From an uncultured Rhodospirillales bacterium (lineage in GTDB: Bacteria; Pseudomonadota; Alphaproteobacteria; Acetobacterales; Acetobacteraceae), in contig CAIJTR010000036.1 in the NCBI GenBank assembly GCA_903823665.1, positions 1 through 64,000 of the forward strand: a stretch of DNA of 64,000 bases, written 5' to 3'. The translations under genes were made by a program, and so were the position numbers. How positions within the stretch are numbered: position 1 is the stretch's first letter; each line of letters begins with the position of its first letter. Below the pieces are notes generated by a model. That model was not told where the DNA came from and made no database searches. It saw only the letters and a program-made list of their open reading frames with translations. Below, piece by piece: positions 9,187 through 18,240 of the stretch.

Positions 9187-10613
9187 GCCTGCTTCTCGGC
9201 TTGATGGCCGCTCATTTCCTCGGCGGCATTGCGAGCCATGAGCAGTGTTGCCGGCGCGGCCATGAGCGAGATCAAGGCAACGGCGACGAAAGCCACTGAA
9301 AAGTCGTTGAGATGTGGTATCGTCTCATTTGTTATTCTCATCGAGAGTGCGAGCATGGCGGCACCAATCGAAACGCCAAAGGTCAGCGAAATCTGCTGGA
9401 TCGTGCTGTAGAGGCTGGTCGCCGCACTCATCCTCTCGCGCGGCACATCAGCGTAGGCCACCGAGTTGTAGGCGGTGAATTGCAGCGACCGGAAAAACCC
9501 GCCGAGCAGAAGCGATAGATAAATTGCAAAAGCTGGCCAAGCTGGGCGGAATGCAGCGCATAGCATAAGCAGCAACGCCGAGATCACGGTATTGACCAGC
9601 AGCGTGTCACGAAAGCCGAAGCGCCGCAGAGCAAACATTGCGGCAGGCTTCATCATGATTGCCCCAGCGGCACTGACGAAGGTGATCAACCCACTTTCCG
9701 CAGCAGATTTGCCAAAACCCACCTGCAGCATCAGCGGCAGCAGAAAAGGCACTGCCCCCACGCCCACGCGGAACAGCGTTCCCGCCAGAACAGAGACCAG
9801 GAAGGTCGGAATACGCATCAGCGTAAAATCGAGCAAAGGCGCCGGGTGGGAGCGTGCATGAGCGACATAGCCAAACGCGGCAGTCACACCGCCACCAAGC
9901 ATCACCCAGGTGACCCATGTCTCAACCATGCCACGCCCGGCCGTTTCCATACCGACCATAATCCCAGCCATAGTCAGGCCCGACAGCAGCAAGCCCCAGC
10001 CATCGAGCTTCGCTCTAGCAGCTTCACGAACGTCATCCACGAAATACGTCACCAGCAAAACGCCGATGACGCCCACCGGCACATTGATGTCGAACACCAG
10101 ACGCCAGGAGAAATAGGTGACGATGAAACCCCCAAGCGGCGGGCCCACAACCGGACCGATCAGCGCTGGCATCGAAAGCCAGGCCATTGCCGCAACAAGC
10201 TCGGATTTCAATGCGGTGCGAATGAGCAGCAACCGTCCCACTGGCACCATCATGGCACCACCCACGCCCTGCAGGATACGCGCAATCACCAAGAAGCCGA
10301 GCGTGTCCGCACGACCGCACAGGATCGATCCCAGGGTAAAAATAACAATTGCGGCACGGAAGACCGGTTTGGCTCCGAACCGGTCCGCCACCCATCCACT
10401 CGCGGGAATAAATACGGCCAGACTGAGCAAATACGACGTGAGCGCCACGTTCATGCGCACCGGGTCAGACCCAAAGTCACGCGCCATCGTGGGCAGGGCG
10501 GTCGCAATTACCGTGCTGTCGAGGTTCTGCATGAACAGTGCGCAAGCAACGATAAGAGCGGTGATCCTGGTGCGGCGAACTCGCGCCTTCGTCTCCTCGT
10601 CGGTCTCCACCAT
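9183..10613 (-). CDS. DHA2-type (EmrB/QacA-like) MFS drug exporter
   Basis: A 476-residue, highly hydrophobic protein consistent with 14 membrane helices. It has QNLDSTVIATALP in helix 1 (DHA2 motif D1), GWVADRFGAKPVF in the first cytoplasmic loop (motif A) and GPVVGPPLGG in helix 5 (the antiporter motif C). It is expected to export drugs or other hydrophobic compounds in exchange for protons at the inner membrane. It is the last gene of a minus-strand operon after ogt and the quinone oxidoreductase, with a 2-base gap to the latter. Its TAG stop codon lies within the terminal CTAG of repeat copy B. Confidence 0.92.
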   Translation of the reverse strand: MVETDEETKARVRRTRITALIVACALFMQNLDSTVIATALPTMARDFGSDPVRMNVALTSYLLSLAVFIPASGWVADRFGAKPVFRAAIVIFTLGSILCGRADTLGFLVIARILQGVGGAMMVPVGRLLLIRTALKSELVAAMAWLSMPALIGPVVGPPLGGFIVTYFSWRLVFDINVPVGVIGVLLVTYFVDDVREAARAKLDGWGLLLSGLTMAGIMVGMETAGRGMVETWVTWVMLGGGVTAAFGYVAHARSHPAPLLDFTLMRIPTFLVSVLAGTLFRVGVGAVPFLLPLMLQVGFGKSAAESGLITFVSAAGAIMMKPAAMFALRRFGFRDTLLVNTVISALLLMLCAAFRPAWPAFAIYLSLLLGGFFRSLQFTAYNSVAYADVPRERMSAATSLYSTIQQISLTFGVSIGAAMLALSMRITNETIPHLNDFSVAFVAVALISLMAAPATLLMARNAAEEMSGHQAEKQA

Positions 10614-10615
10614 TG

Positions 10616-11587
10616 TCAGGGGACCAGGACAGTGCTCCCCGTGGTCTGACGTGCCTCAAGCGCACGATGCGCGTCGGCAGCATGGCTGAGCGGGAAGGTC
10701 TGGTTTACCCGAATGGCAACGGCACCGCTGGAAACCGCGTCGAACAGTTCGTTTGCACCACTTACCAGATCAGCTCGCTTGGCCGTGTAGGTGGCCAACG
10801 TTGGACGGGTGACAAAAAGACTGCCCTTGGCGGACAAAATGCCGAGATCAACCGGTGGGACAGGGCCGGAGGCGTTACCGAACGTGACCATCAGCCCAAG
10901 CGGTGCAAGGCAATCCAGGCTGGCTGCGAACGTGTCCTTGCCGACGCTGTCATACACAACCGGCACCATGGCACCGTGAGTGAGCTTTTTCACCTCTGTT
11001 GCGAGATCGTTGTGGCCGATGATCACGTGGGCTGCGCCATGCGCCAAAGCGAGATCCGCCTTGTCCTTGGTCGAGACCACACCAATGACGTTGACGCCCA
11101 TGTGTTTCGCCCACTGGCACATGATTAGCCCCACACCACCGGCAGCGGCATGAACCAGAATGGTTTGACCGGGCTGCACGGCGTAGGTGCGACGGAGCAG
11201 ATATTGCGCGGTCAAACCCTGCAACATCATCGCCGCACCGGTGTTGAAATCGATGCTGTCGGGCAGTTTTACCAGCCGGTCAGCAGCGATCACGCGCTCA
11301 GTTGAATAGGCCCCGATCGGGCCACCGGCATAGGCAACTCGATCACCAGGCTGGAGATCCGTCACATCAACACCGACGGCAAGCACGGTGCCGCTGCCTT
11401 CCATGCCGATCGTGGCGGGGAGGGGCACCTTGTAGAGACCAGTGCGGAAATAAACGTCAATGTAGTTCAGACCAACGGCAGCGTGGCGAATAAGTGCTTC
11501 AGCGGGACCCGGCTCGGGCGTCGGCACGTCCTCCCATTTCATCACCTCTGGGCCGCCAATGGCATGGATACGGATGGCTTTGGTCAT
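10616..11587 (-). CDS. qor: NADPH:quinone oxidoreductase (zeta-crystallin type)
   Basis: A 323-residue medium-chain reductase without structural zinc ligands. It contains the nucleotide-binding motif HAAAGGVG in the Rossmann domain, the early GLNYIDVYFRTG segment and the GSTVLVP C-terminus typical of QOR. It transfers electrons from NADPH to quinones in the cytoplasm. Its ATG overlaps the ogt stop by ATGA, and it is followed after 2 bases by the exporter. The three genes look like one transcript for protection against alkylating or redox-active chemicals; that role is inferred from the combination. Confidence 0.92.
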   Translation of the reverse strand: MTKAIRIHAIGGPEVMKWEDVPTPEPGPAEALIRHAAVGLNYIDVYFRTGLYKVPLPATIGMEGSGTVLAVGVDVTDLQPGDRVAYAGGPIGAYSTERVIAADRLVKLPDSIDFNTGAAMMLQGLTAQYLLRRTYAVQPGQTILVHAAAGGVGLIMCQWAKHMGVNVIGVVSTKDKADLALAHGAAHVIIGHNDLATEVKKLTHGAMVPVVYDSVGKDTFAASLDCLAPLGLMVTFGNASGPVPPVDLGILSAKGSLFVTRPTLATYTAKRADLVSGANELFDAVSSGAVAIRVNQTFPLSHAADAHRALEARQTTGSTVLVP

Positions 11588-12198
11588 GGCAGGTCCAGTC
11601 GTGGCTGTAGGGTTGCAACAGGAGGCAGCGAGCGCCGTTCAAGCGCCAGGAGGAAATGTTTGGTCGGCAATCCGTCACCGCCGGAATATCCGCCCACGCC
11701 GTTGCTGGCAACGATGCGGTGGCAAGGGATGATGACGGGGATGGGGTTATGCGACATGGCTGAGCCGATAGATCGCGCCGACCCACCAGCTACGTCAGCC
11801 AATTGCCCGTAGGTCCATGTCTGTCCGGGTGGGATGGTCGTCAACGCCTGCCAGACGCGTTTGCGGTAGACGGTACCCATCGGCGCGAGGGGCAGATTGA
11901 ACTGCAGTAGCCCGCCATCGAAATACGCCTGCAGTTGGCCCCGCGCTTCGAGCAGCACCGGAGTTAGTGTCTGATCACGGCCCCATCCCCAATCAACAGC
12001 CACAATCTCCCCCACCTCTTCCGAGAGGGTAAGATCGCCGACCGGCGTGTGCAGCGAAAGCTGGGGCAAGCGTGGTTCCGAATTTGGCAAGCGAGATGAC
12101 GGCCCTCGCCAGACATCAACATGACGCATCAGACGAGCGCTGCCCAGTGGGGGCAAGACCCTAGCAGGGCAAGGGGCAGAGCTCTCAGAGATGAGCAT
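11584..12198 (-). CDS. ogt: Methylated-DNA--[protein]-cysteine S-methyltransferase
   Basis: A suicide DNA-repair protein that accepts alkyl groups from O6-alkylguanine or O4-alkylthymine. The active-site IPCHRIVASNG is present, with the acceptor cysteine at 159 when counted from the first ATG. The GQTWTYGQLA helix-turn-helix region and the GLPTKHFLLALE C-terminal motif are also present. The first ATG (12198) gives 204 residues, and an internal ATG at 12129 would give 181. Neither has a clear ribosome site, so the start is uncertain. It is the first gene of the operon with qor and the exporter. Confidence 0.93.
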   Translation of the reverse strand: MLISESSAPCPARVLPPLGSARLMRHVDVWRGPSSRLPNSEPRLPQLSLHTPVGDLTLSEEVGEIVAVDWGWGRDQTLTPVLLEARGQLQAYFDGGLLQFNLPLAPMGTVYRKRVWQALTTIPPGQTWTYGQLADVAGGSARSIGSAMSHNPIPVIIPCHRIVASNGVGGYSGGDGLPTKHFLLALERRSLPPVATLQPRLDLP

Positions 12199-12254
12199 GG
12201 AAGCCAGAGGCTCGGTAGGTTAAACCCAGCATCTCACTGGATAGGGCGTCATTC

Positions 12255-12596
12255 ATGGCCGAGCAGGGACGACGTAACGATGACCCCGCATTGTTTTTCG
12301 ATGCCCACCTTTTTGTTTGCTGCAATCGCCGCCCAGATGGTCACCCCCGCGGCTCCTGTGCGGCCAAGGGATCGGAGCGGCTGCGCGACTACATGAAGGC
12401 GCGCGCCAAGGAGCTCGGCATCACCGGCATTCGTGTCAATAGCGCAGGCTGTTTGGACCGGTGCGAGCTAGGGCCATGTCTGGTGATCTACCCAGAGGGA
12501 GTTTGGTATAAAATCGAAACGAATGCGGACGTAGATCGTGTGCTGACCGAGCATGTGATGGGACACGAACGTGCCCGTTCGCTGATGTTGTTATAA
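12255..12596 (+). CDS. Thioredoxin-like [2Fe-2S] ferredoxin domain protein
   Basis: A 113-residue protein of the thioredoxin-fold 2Fe-2S family. Cysteines at 22/23 and 35 and the SAGCLDRCELGPC block (66, 70, 75) give the family's cluster-ligand spacing. The C-terminal half (CLVIYPEGVWYKIE) completes the fold. The family includes stand-alone ferredoxins and the small subunits of NADH-linked hydrogenases and formate dehydrogenases; no partner is nearby. It ends 52 bases before mnmE and may share its promoter. The electron partner is unknown. Confidence 0.88.
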   Translation: MAEQGRRNDDPALFFDAHLFVCCNRRPDGHPRGSCAAKGSERLRDYMKARAKELGITGIRVNSAGCLDRCELGPCLVIYPEGVWYKIETNADVDRVLTEHVMGHERARSLMLL

Positions 12597-12648
12597 TACT
12601 GTTTGAATTCAATGTCTTGCCAGCTTCTGGCTAGAGTGTTGTTGCGTA

Positions 12649-13962
12649 ATGCAGATGCACTTTAGCGACACAATATTTGCCTGTGCATCAGGAGTGGGCA
12701 AAGCCGCTCTGTCAGTGCTGCGGATCAGTGGGCCTGAAAGCGGCCGCATTCTGACCGCGTTGTGTGGGCAGGCCTCACACCCACAGCCGCGCCGAGCATC
12801 ACTGCGCCGACTTCTAGGACCCGACGGATTTGTCCTCGACGAGGCATTGGTGCTGTGGTTTCCCGGCCCAGGCAGCTTCACCGGAGAGGACTGTTTCGAA
12901 CTGCATATCCACGGCGGGCGTGCTGTGCAGGAGGGCGTGTTTGACGCATTGGCAAATCTTGGTGGGCGGCCAGCAGAGCCTGGTGAATTTAGCAGACGCG
13001 CCGTCAGCCATGGCCGGTTTGGCTTGCTGGAGGCGGAAGCAATGGCCGACCTCATCGACGCAGAGACGACGCAGCAACGCGATCAAGCGCTACGACAGAT
13101 GGGCGGTGCTCTCAGCGCGCTCTATCAAGAGTGGTCGCAGAGACTTCTGCATTTACTGGCGCAACAGGAAGCGTTGATCGATTTTCCTGACGAGGATCTG
13201 CCACAGGAAGTGGATGAGGCAATGCTGGCGGAGATTGCAGCAGTGGCACAGAGCTACCGGACCCATCTTGCTGAGAGCATCCGCGGCGAGCGTCTGCGCA
13301 CGGGGTTGACGATCGCAATCGCCGGCCGCCCCAATGCCGGCAAGTCTACCCTCATCAACGCCCTATGCCAAAGAGACGTTGCGATTGTCTCCCCCATCGC
13401 CGGCACTACGCGTGATGTGCTGGAGGCAAGGATCGAGCTTGGCGGGGTGCCGGTCACATTGCTCGACACGGCCGGACTGCGGGACAGCGATGACCCGGTA
13501 GAGGCCGAGGGAGTTCGCCGTGCACGTGCGCGCACATCAGCAGCAGATCTGGTGATGGCACTGCAGCCGGCCGAAGATGACGAAGGCCCAGAGCTGCCTG
13601 ACGGCAACTTTGACGTTATCCTTGTCCGGACGAAGATTGATCTGTCAATCGCCCCCCCACATGCCGCGCTAGGAGTGAGCGCCGTGACTGGGCAGGGCCT
13701 GGATGGGCTGATTGCTGCGTTAGACGACAAGGTCCGCCAACTCGCTGGAAGCGTCGGCACGCCGGTCTTCACCCGCGCCAGGCATCGGGTGGCATTGCAA
13801 CAAGCCGAGAGCCACCTTGATGCAGCTTTGCGTGCGCCCCTGCCTGAGTTACGCGGAGAGGAGCTTCGGCTTGCCCTGCAAGCCATAGGACGGATCACTG
13901 GCGCAGTCGGCGTCGAAGATGTGCTTGATTCAATCTTCAGCCAGTTCTGTATAGGCAAGTAG
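12649..13962 (+). CDS. mnmE: tRNA modification GTPase MnmE
   Basis: A 437-residue, three-domain protein: an N-terminal folate-binding domain, a helical domain and an inserted G domain. G1 is GRPNAGKS at 226-233, G3 is DTAG, and the G4 box reads RTKIDL (Thr where NKxD has Asn). The C-terminus is CIGK, carrying the invariant catalytic-site cysteine. With MnmG it installs the cmnm5 or nm5 group at U34 of certain tRNAs. It is immediately followed by mnmG, then rsmG, parA and parB, the standard alphaproteobacterial order. Confidence 0.98.
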   Translation: MQMHFSDTIFACASGVGKAALSVLRISGPESGRILTALCGQASHPQPRRASLRRLLGPDGFVLDEALVLWFPGPGSFTGEDCFELHIHGGRAVQEGVFDALANLGGRPAEPGEFSRRAVSHGRFGLLEAEAMADLIDAETTQQRDQALRQMGGALSALYQEWSQRLLHLLAQQEALIDFPDEDLPQEVDEAMLAEIAAVAQSYRTHLAESIRGERLRTGLTIAIAGRPNAGKSTLINALCQRDVAIVSPIAGTTRDVLEARIELGGVPVTLLDTAGLRDSDDPVEAEGVRRARARTSAADLVMALQPAEDDEGPELPDGNFDVILVRTKIDLSIAPPHAALGVSAVTGQGLDGLIAALDDKVRQLAGSVGTPVFTRARHRVALQQAESHLDAALRAPLPELRGEELRLALQAIGRITGAVGVEDVLDSIFSQFCIGK

Positions 13963-14001
13963 TATATTGTGCCACGTCGAGCGAGGCAGGGGTTCCAACC
14001 A

Positions 14002-15885
14002 ATGAGTGTTCACTACGACGTCGTGGTTATCGGCGGTGGCCATGCCGGAACCGAGGCAGCCGCCTGCGCCGCGCGGATGGGCGCAAGAACGCTACTGCTC
14101 ACCCACCGGATTGAGACGATCGGGGAGATGTCGTGCAACCCCGCGATCGGCGGCATCGGCAAAGGCCATTTGGTACGCGAAATCGACGCTCTTGACGGGC
14201 TGATGGGACGCGCCGCCGACCTCGCCGGCATTCACTTCAAACTCCTCAACCGGAGCAAGGGACCGGCCGTGCGCGGCCCACGTGCGCAGGCTGACCGTGC
14301 GCTGTATCGGCGGGCTATTCAAAGCATGTTAGCCGAACAGTCTGCGCTGGAGTTGCGCGCAGATGCCGTCGGCAATCTTGAGATCGGCAATGACGGACGC
14401 CTGACCGGCGTGATCACCGAGAAGGGTGAGCGCATTGGATGCAGCGCCGCCGTTTTAACCGCCGGGACATTTCTGAGCGGGGTCATTCACATCGGCCACG
14501 ATGCGAGCCCGGCGGGCCGGGTAGGCGAGCCCCCCTCGGTCGATCTGGCGCGGTCATTGCGCCGCCTCAAGCTTCCCCTCGGCCGCCTCAAGACCGGCAC
14601 ACCTCCTCGGCTGGATCGCCAGAGTATCGACTGGAGCGGCCTCGCGGCAGACTGGGGTGACGCGGAGCCCGAACTGTTCAGCACAATGTCGAGCGGCATC
14701 GTGAATGAGCAAATCGCCTGCGGGGTGACGGCGACGACGGCCCGCACGCATGCCATTATTCGCGAGAACCTGCTTTTGTCGGCAGTCTATGGCGGCCAGA
14801 TTGCCGGACGCGGCCCTCGCTATTGCCCCTCGATTGAGGACAAGATTACTAGGTTTGCCGACCGCCCACAGCACCAAATTTTCCTGGAGCCCGAGGGCTT
14901 GAACGATAACACGGTCTATCCGAACGGCATCTCGACCAGTTTACCAGCAAACGTGCAGGCGGACCTGGTGGCGAGCATTCCGGGCCTAGAGCACGCCAAG
15001 ATCATCCGCCCAGGCTATGCCGTGGAATACGACTATATCGACCCACGCGCGCTCACGTCTGCATTGGGGCTTCGTGCAGTCCCAGGCCTCTTTTTGGCCG
15101 GACAAATCAATGGCACCACAGGCTATGAGGAAGCGGCAGCACAAGGCCTGATGGCAGGTTTGAACGCGGCACGGCTTGCGGGTTCGATGCCGGCGGCGAC
15201 ATTCGACCGCGCCGATGGATATATCGGTGTGATGATCAGCGATCTGACAACCCAAGGCGTGTCTGAGCCCTATCGGATGTTCACGTCCCGCGCGGAGTTC
15301 CGCCTCACGCTCCGAGCCGACAATGCTGATCTCCGCCTAACCGAGCGCGGCCACGGTCTTGGCTGTGTCGGGGACGAGAGATGGAACGTCTTTTCGGAGT
15401 ATCGAGACGCAGTGCGGGCTGCCATGCACGTCGCCACCAATGAAGGCCTCACACCATCTGAGCTCCAACGGCTTGGAGCTTCGGTACGACAGGACGGGGC
15501 CTTCCGCTCAGCGCTGACACTGCTGGCATCGGAGGGCATACCAAAGGAAATGCTGATAAACCGCTTCCCTTGGCTCACCACCCTTTCAAAACGAGTGAGA
15601 GAACAACTTGAGTACACCGCGCTCTACGCGGGATACATTGGCAGGCAAGAATCCGAAGCGCGCGGCTTCCGGCGCGAGGAGGCAGCGGCGCTGCCGGAAG
15701 CGATATCATACGCAGCCATTGGCGGGCTATCTGCCGAGCTGCGCGAGAAGCTGGAGGCCGCGCAGCCGCAGTCTATAAGTGCCGCAGCGAGAATTCAGGG
15801 CATGACACCGGCGGGCCTCGCGGCTATTTCGGCGCACATCCGAAAGCGACACACGGCCAACTCTGTCGATGCGTGTTTCACGTGA
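14002..15885 (+). CDS. mnmG: tRNA uridine-5-carboxymethylaminomethyl modification enzyme MnmG
   Basis: A 627-residue FAD enzyme. The dinucleotide motif [10 protein letters not shown] at 11-20 and the family signature GYVEYDY-like [12 protein letters not shown] are present. It partners MnmE in wobble-uridine modification. I chose ATG 14002, with AGGGG a few bases upstream; a GTG at 13969 in frame would add 11 unusual residues. The last codons run into the 38-bp palindrome, and the TGA stop (15883-15885) lies inside the first parS site. rsmG starts within these same bases. Confidence 0.97.
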   Translation: MSVHYDVVVIGGGHAGTEAAACAARMGARTLLLTHRIETIGEMSCNPAIGGIGKGHLVREIDALDGLMGRAADLAGIHFKLLNRSKGPAVRGPRAQADRALYRRAIQSMLAEQSALELRADAVGNLEIGNDGRLTGVITEKGERIGCSAAVLTAGTFLSGVIHIGHDASPAGRVGEPPSVDLARSLRRLKLPLGRLKTGTPPRLDRQSIDWSGLAADWGDAEPELFSTMSSGIVNEQIACGVTATTARTHAIIRENLLLSAVYGGQIAGRGPRYCPSIEDKITRFADRPQHQIFLEPEGLNDNTVYPNGISTSLPANVQADLVASIPGLEHAKIIRPGYAVEYDYIDPRALTSALGLRAVPGLFLAGQINGTTGYEEAAAQGLMAGLNAARLAGSMPAATFDRADGYIGVMISDLTTQGVSEPYRMFTSRAEFRLTLRADNADLRLTERGHGLGCVGDERWNVFSEYRDAVRAAMHVATNEGLTPSELQRLGASVRQDGAFRSALTLLASEGIPKEMLINRFPWLTTLSKRVREQLEYTALYAGYIGRQESEARGFRREEAAALPEAISYAAIGGLSAELREKLEAAQPQSISAAARIQGMTPAGLAAISAHIRKRHTANSVDACFT

Positions 15886-15900
15886 AACACGCATCGACAG
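15863..15900. promoter_or_regulatory. parS site 1, centre of a 38-bp perfect palindrome
   Basis: TGTTTCACGTGAAACA at 15874-15889 is a perfect match to the bacterial parS consensus bound by ParB. The symmetry continues outward for 11 further bases on each side, so 15863-15900 is a perfect 38-bp palindrome. It spans the mnmG stop and the rsmG start, encodes the FHVKH residues of RsmG, and lies 1.4 kb upstream of parB. Confidence 0.95.
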
Positions 15901-16496
15901 CGGGCGACGCAGTTTCACGTGAAACATTCGATCGCCTGAACGAATTCGCAGCGCTCCTGCTCCGTTGGAACAAAACGATCAATCTCATCGCCCGCAACGA
16001 TGAGAGGGAGGTCTGGTCACGTCATATTGCGGACGCCCTACAACTTCTCCCGCTCATGCCGCCCAACATCACCCAGGCTGTAGATCTCGGTTCGGGCGCG
16101 GGATTTCCAGGCCTCATCCTAGCGATTGCCAGCGGTACACACTTCCATCTCATTGAGTCTGACAATCGCAAGGCCGCGTTCCTCATCGAGGCAGCCAGAA
16201 CAGCAAACGCCAAGGTAACCGTGTATGCCTCCCGGATCGAAGCGGTCACTATCCCACCAGTTCGACTGGTAACAGCGCGCGCACTTGCTCCGCTTCGAGA
16301 TCTGATAGGTCTAGCGATGCCTTTCTTGACACCGGATGGCATGTTGCTCGCACCAAAAGGGGCCAATGCGGAGGCTGAATTGACGGATGCCGCTGCGCGG
16401 TGGCACATGGCGGTGGCGCGTACCGAGAGTACAACCAACCCCGCCGCAACCATCCTCCAAATCACAGAGGTCAGTCGTGTCGGACATACCGATTAG
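15873..16496 (+). CDS. rsmG: 16S rRNA (guanine-N7)-methyltransferase RsmG
   Basis: A SAM-dependent methyltransferase of the GidB family, up to 207 residues, that methylates G527 of 16S rRNA. The SAM-binding motif [10 protein letters not shown] is at 71-80. The start is ambiguous because both in-frame GTG codons (15873 and 15882) lie within parS site 1, so translation initiation and ParB binding share the same DNA. It overlaps mnmG by 13 bases and parA by 20, showing a coupled operon. Confidence 0.95.
   Translation: MFHVKHASTAGDAVSRETFDRLNEFAALLLRWNKTINLIARNDEREVWSRHIADALQLLPLMPPNITQAVDLGSGAGFPGLILAIASGTHFHLIESDNRKAAFLIEAARTANAKVTVYASRIEAVTIPPVRLVTARALAPLRDLIGLAMPFLTPDGMLLAPKGANAEAELTDAAARWHMAVARTESTTNPAATILQITEVSRVGHTD
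15911..15926. promoter_or_regulatory. parS site 2
   Basis: AGTTTCACGTGAAACA differs from the consensus parS only at the first base. The core GTTTCACGTGAAAC (15912-15925) is intact. Its centre lies 37 bases downstream of the centre of site 1, inside the 5' end of rsmG. Confidence 0.92.
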
Positions 16497-17322
16497 CGCC
16501 ATCACTGCCAGCAAACATTCTGGGCAGGCCACCACCGTCATCGCAATCGCCAACCAAAAGGGCGGAGTAGGCAAAACCACGACCACAATCAATCTTGCAA
16601 CTGCGCTCGCAGTAGCCGGAAAGCGCGTGCTGCTCGTCGATCTTGATCCTCAGGGCAATGCCTCAACAGGCCTCGGCATTGGGCGTGAAGACCGCGGTGC
16701 TGGCACCTATGCCTTGCTGACAGATACGGTCACTGCCGACGCCGTCACCCAAAAGACATTCCTACCCAGTCTATCAATCATCGCAGCCGAGCCTGACCTT
16801 GCGGGTGCGGAGATTGAGTTGGTCGGCGGAGCGCGGCGAGAATTCAAGCTACGAGATGCCCTGCGCCCCAATAGTAAGACCAGCATCAAATATGATTTTG
16901 TGCTCATCGATTGTCCACCAAGCCTCGGTCTGCTGACCCTTAACGGGTTGGTCGCCGCTGATTCCGTTCTCGTCCCACTCCAATGCGAGTTCTTCGCCCT
17001 TGAAGGGCTAAGTCAATTGATGCGAACGATTGAGGCGGTGAAGCGCAATCTGAACACTGCGCTGAAGCTCGAAGGCATTGTGTTGACCATGTATGATCGC
17101 CGCAACAATCTCTCTGATCTCGTGGCCAACGACGCGCGGGGGTTTTTCGGTGAAACCGTTTATGAAACCGTGATCCCTCGCAACATCCGCATCTCAGAGG
17201 CCCCCAGCCACGGCAAGCCGGTTATCATCTATGATCACCGCTCACCCGGGGCTCAGGCTTACATCAAACTCGCTGCTGAGGTGCTGCGGCGCAGTCAACC
17301 GAATAACGGAACACGAGCATGA
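16477..17322 (+). CDS. parA: Chromosome partitioning ATPase ParA
   Basis: A 281-residue deviant Walker-type ATPase. KGGVGKTTT lies at 28-36, followed by DLDPQGNAS and the DCPPSLGLLTLN motif. It forms the nucleoid-bound gradient that moves ParB-parS complexes apart. I chose GTG 16477, which has AGAGG six bases upstream; the in-frame ORF extends to 16387 inside rsmG without a site. It lacks the long DNA-binding N-terminal extension of plasmid ParA proteins, fitting a chromosomal system. ATGA overlap with parB. Confidence 0.97.
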   Translation: MSDIPISAITASKHSGQATTVIAIANQKGGVGKTTTTINLATALAVAGKRVLLVDLDPQGNASTGLGIGREDRGAGTYALLTDTVTADAVTQKTFLPSLSIIAAEPDLAGAEIELVGGARREFKLRDALRPNSKTSIKYDFVLIDCPPSLGLLTLNGLVAADSVLVPLQCEFFALEGLSQLMRTIEAVKRNLNTALKLEGIVLTMYDRRNNLSDLVANDARGFFGETVYETVIPRNIRISEAPSHGKPVIIYDHRSPGAQAYIKLAAEVLRRSQPNNGTRA

Positions 17323-18188
17323 GCGCTAAAGAAGTGAGCCCTCGCCTTGGCCGAGGGCTTGCCGCCCTTTTGGGTGATAGCAAACCATCTGCTGACACGG
17401 CACAGGGTGGTGCCTCTGGGATTAGAGCCATCCCTATTGAACACCTGGAGCCAAGCCCATTCCAGCCACGCGGTGTAATGGACCAAGCCGCACTCGCTGA
17501 TCTTGCCGACTCAATCCGTGCACGCGGCATTCTTCAGCCTTTACTTGCGCGTCCACACCCTTCCAAAAATGGTAAATTCCAGATCATTGCCGGAGAAAGG
17601 CGCTGGAGGGCGTCTCAGGAAGCTGGCCTGCATGAGGTGCCCGTTCTCGTTCGTGAATTAAACGACCTTGAGACGATGGCAGCTGCCCTCGTCGAGAATT
17701 TGCAGCGGCAAGATCTTAACGCAATCGAGGAGGCCGAGGGCTATAAGCGCCTGTTCGATGAGTTCGGCATGACGCAGGAAGCGCTGGCTGAATCAGTTGG
17801 CAAATCGCGCAGCCACATCGCCAACACGTTGCGCCTGCTCAACCTGCCCGCGACAGTGCGACAGGAGGTGAAGAACGGTGCCCTGTCGCCCGGCCACGCG
17901 CGTGCGCTGCTTGCACATCCCGAGCCAGAAAAAGCCGCCCTTGCCGTCATCGCGCGGGGTCTCAATGTCCGGCAAACTGAGGCTCTTGCGAAGGCAAAGG
18001 TTGACGGCCCGGCGAGCCACTCCCTGAAACCAAGCAAGGACCCGGAGACCGAAGCGCTCGAACGGGATCTGAGCCAGCATCTGGGCCTGAAGGTTGATAT
18101 CAGCTTCGACGGCAAAGGTGGCACGGTTCGGTTGAACTATCGCACTTTAGATCAACTTGATGGAATTATTGCATTACTTAACAAATAA
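17319..18188 (+). CDS. parB: Chromosome partitioning protein ParB
   Basis: A 289-residue protein. The N-terminal LGRGLAALLGD (ParA-interacting) comes first. The CTP-binding domain follows, with GERRWRAS at 92-99 and VENLQRQDLNAIEEAEGY. A helix-turn-helix region (ALAESVGKSRSHIANTLRLL) is next, then a C-terminal dimerisation domain. It loads and spreads at parS, and its target sites lie 1.4 kb upstream at 15874 and 15911. It overlaps parA by ATGA and converges with holA. Confidence 0.98.
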   Translation: MSAKEVSPRLGRGLAALLGDSKPSADTAQGGASGIRAIPIEHLEPSPFQPRGVMDQAALADLADSIRARGILQPLLARPHPSKNGKFQIIAGERRWRASQEAGLHEVPVLVRELNDLETMAAALVENLQRQDLNAIEEAEGYKRLFDEFGMTQEALAESVGKSRSHIANTLRLLNLPATVRQEVKNGALSPGHARALLAHPEPEKAALAVIARGLNVRQTEALAKAKVDGPASHSLKPSKDPETEALERDLSQHLGLKVDISFDGKGGTVRLNYRTLDQLDGIIALLNK

Positions 18189-18240
18189 CGTATGGTAATT
18201 TCGGTTTTCTAACTAGAAGCCAGTATTTCTGCCTGAGTTA

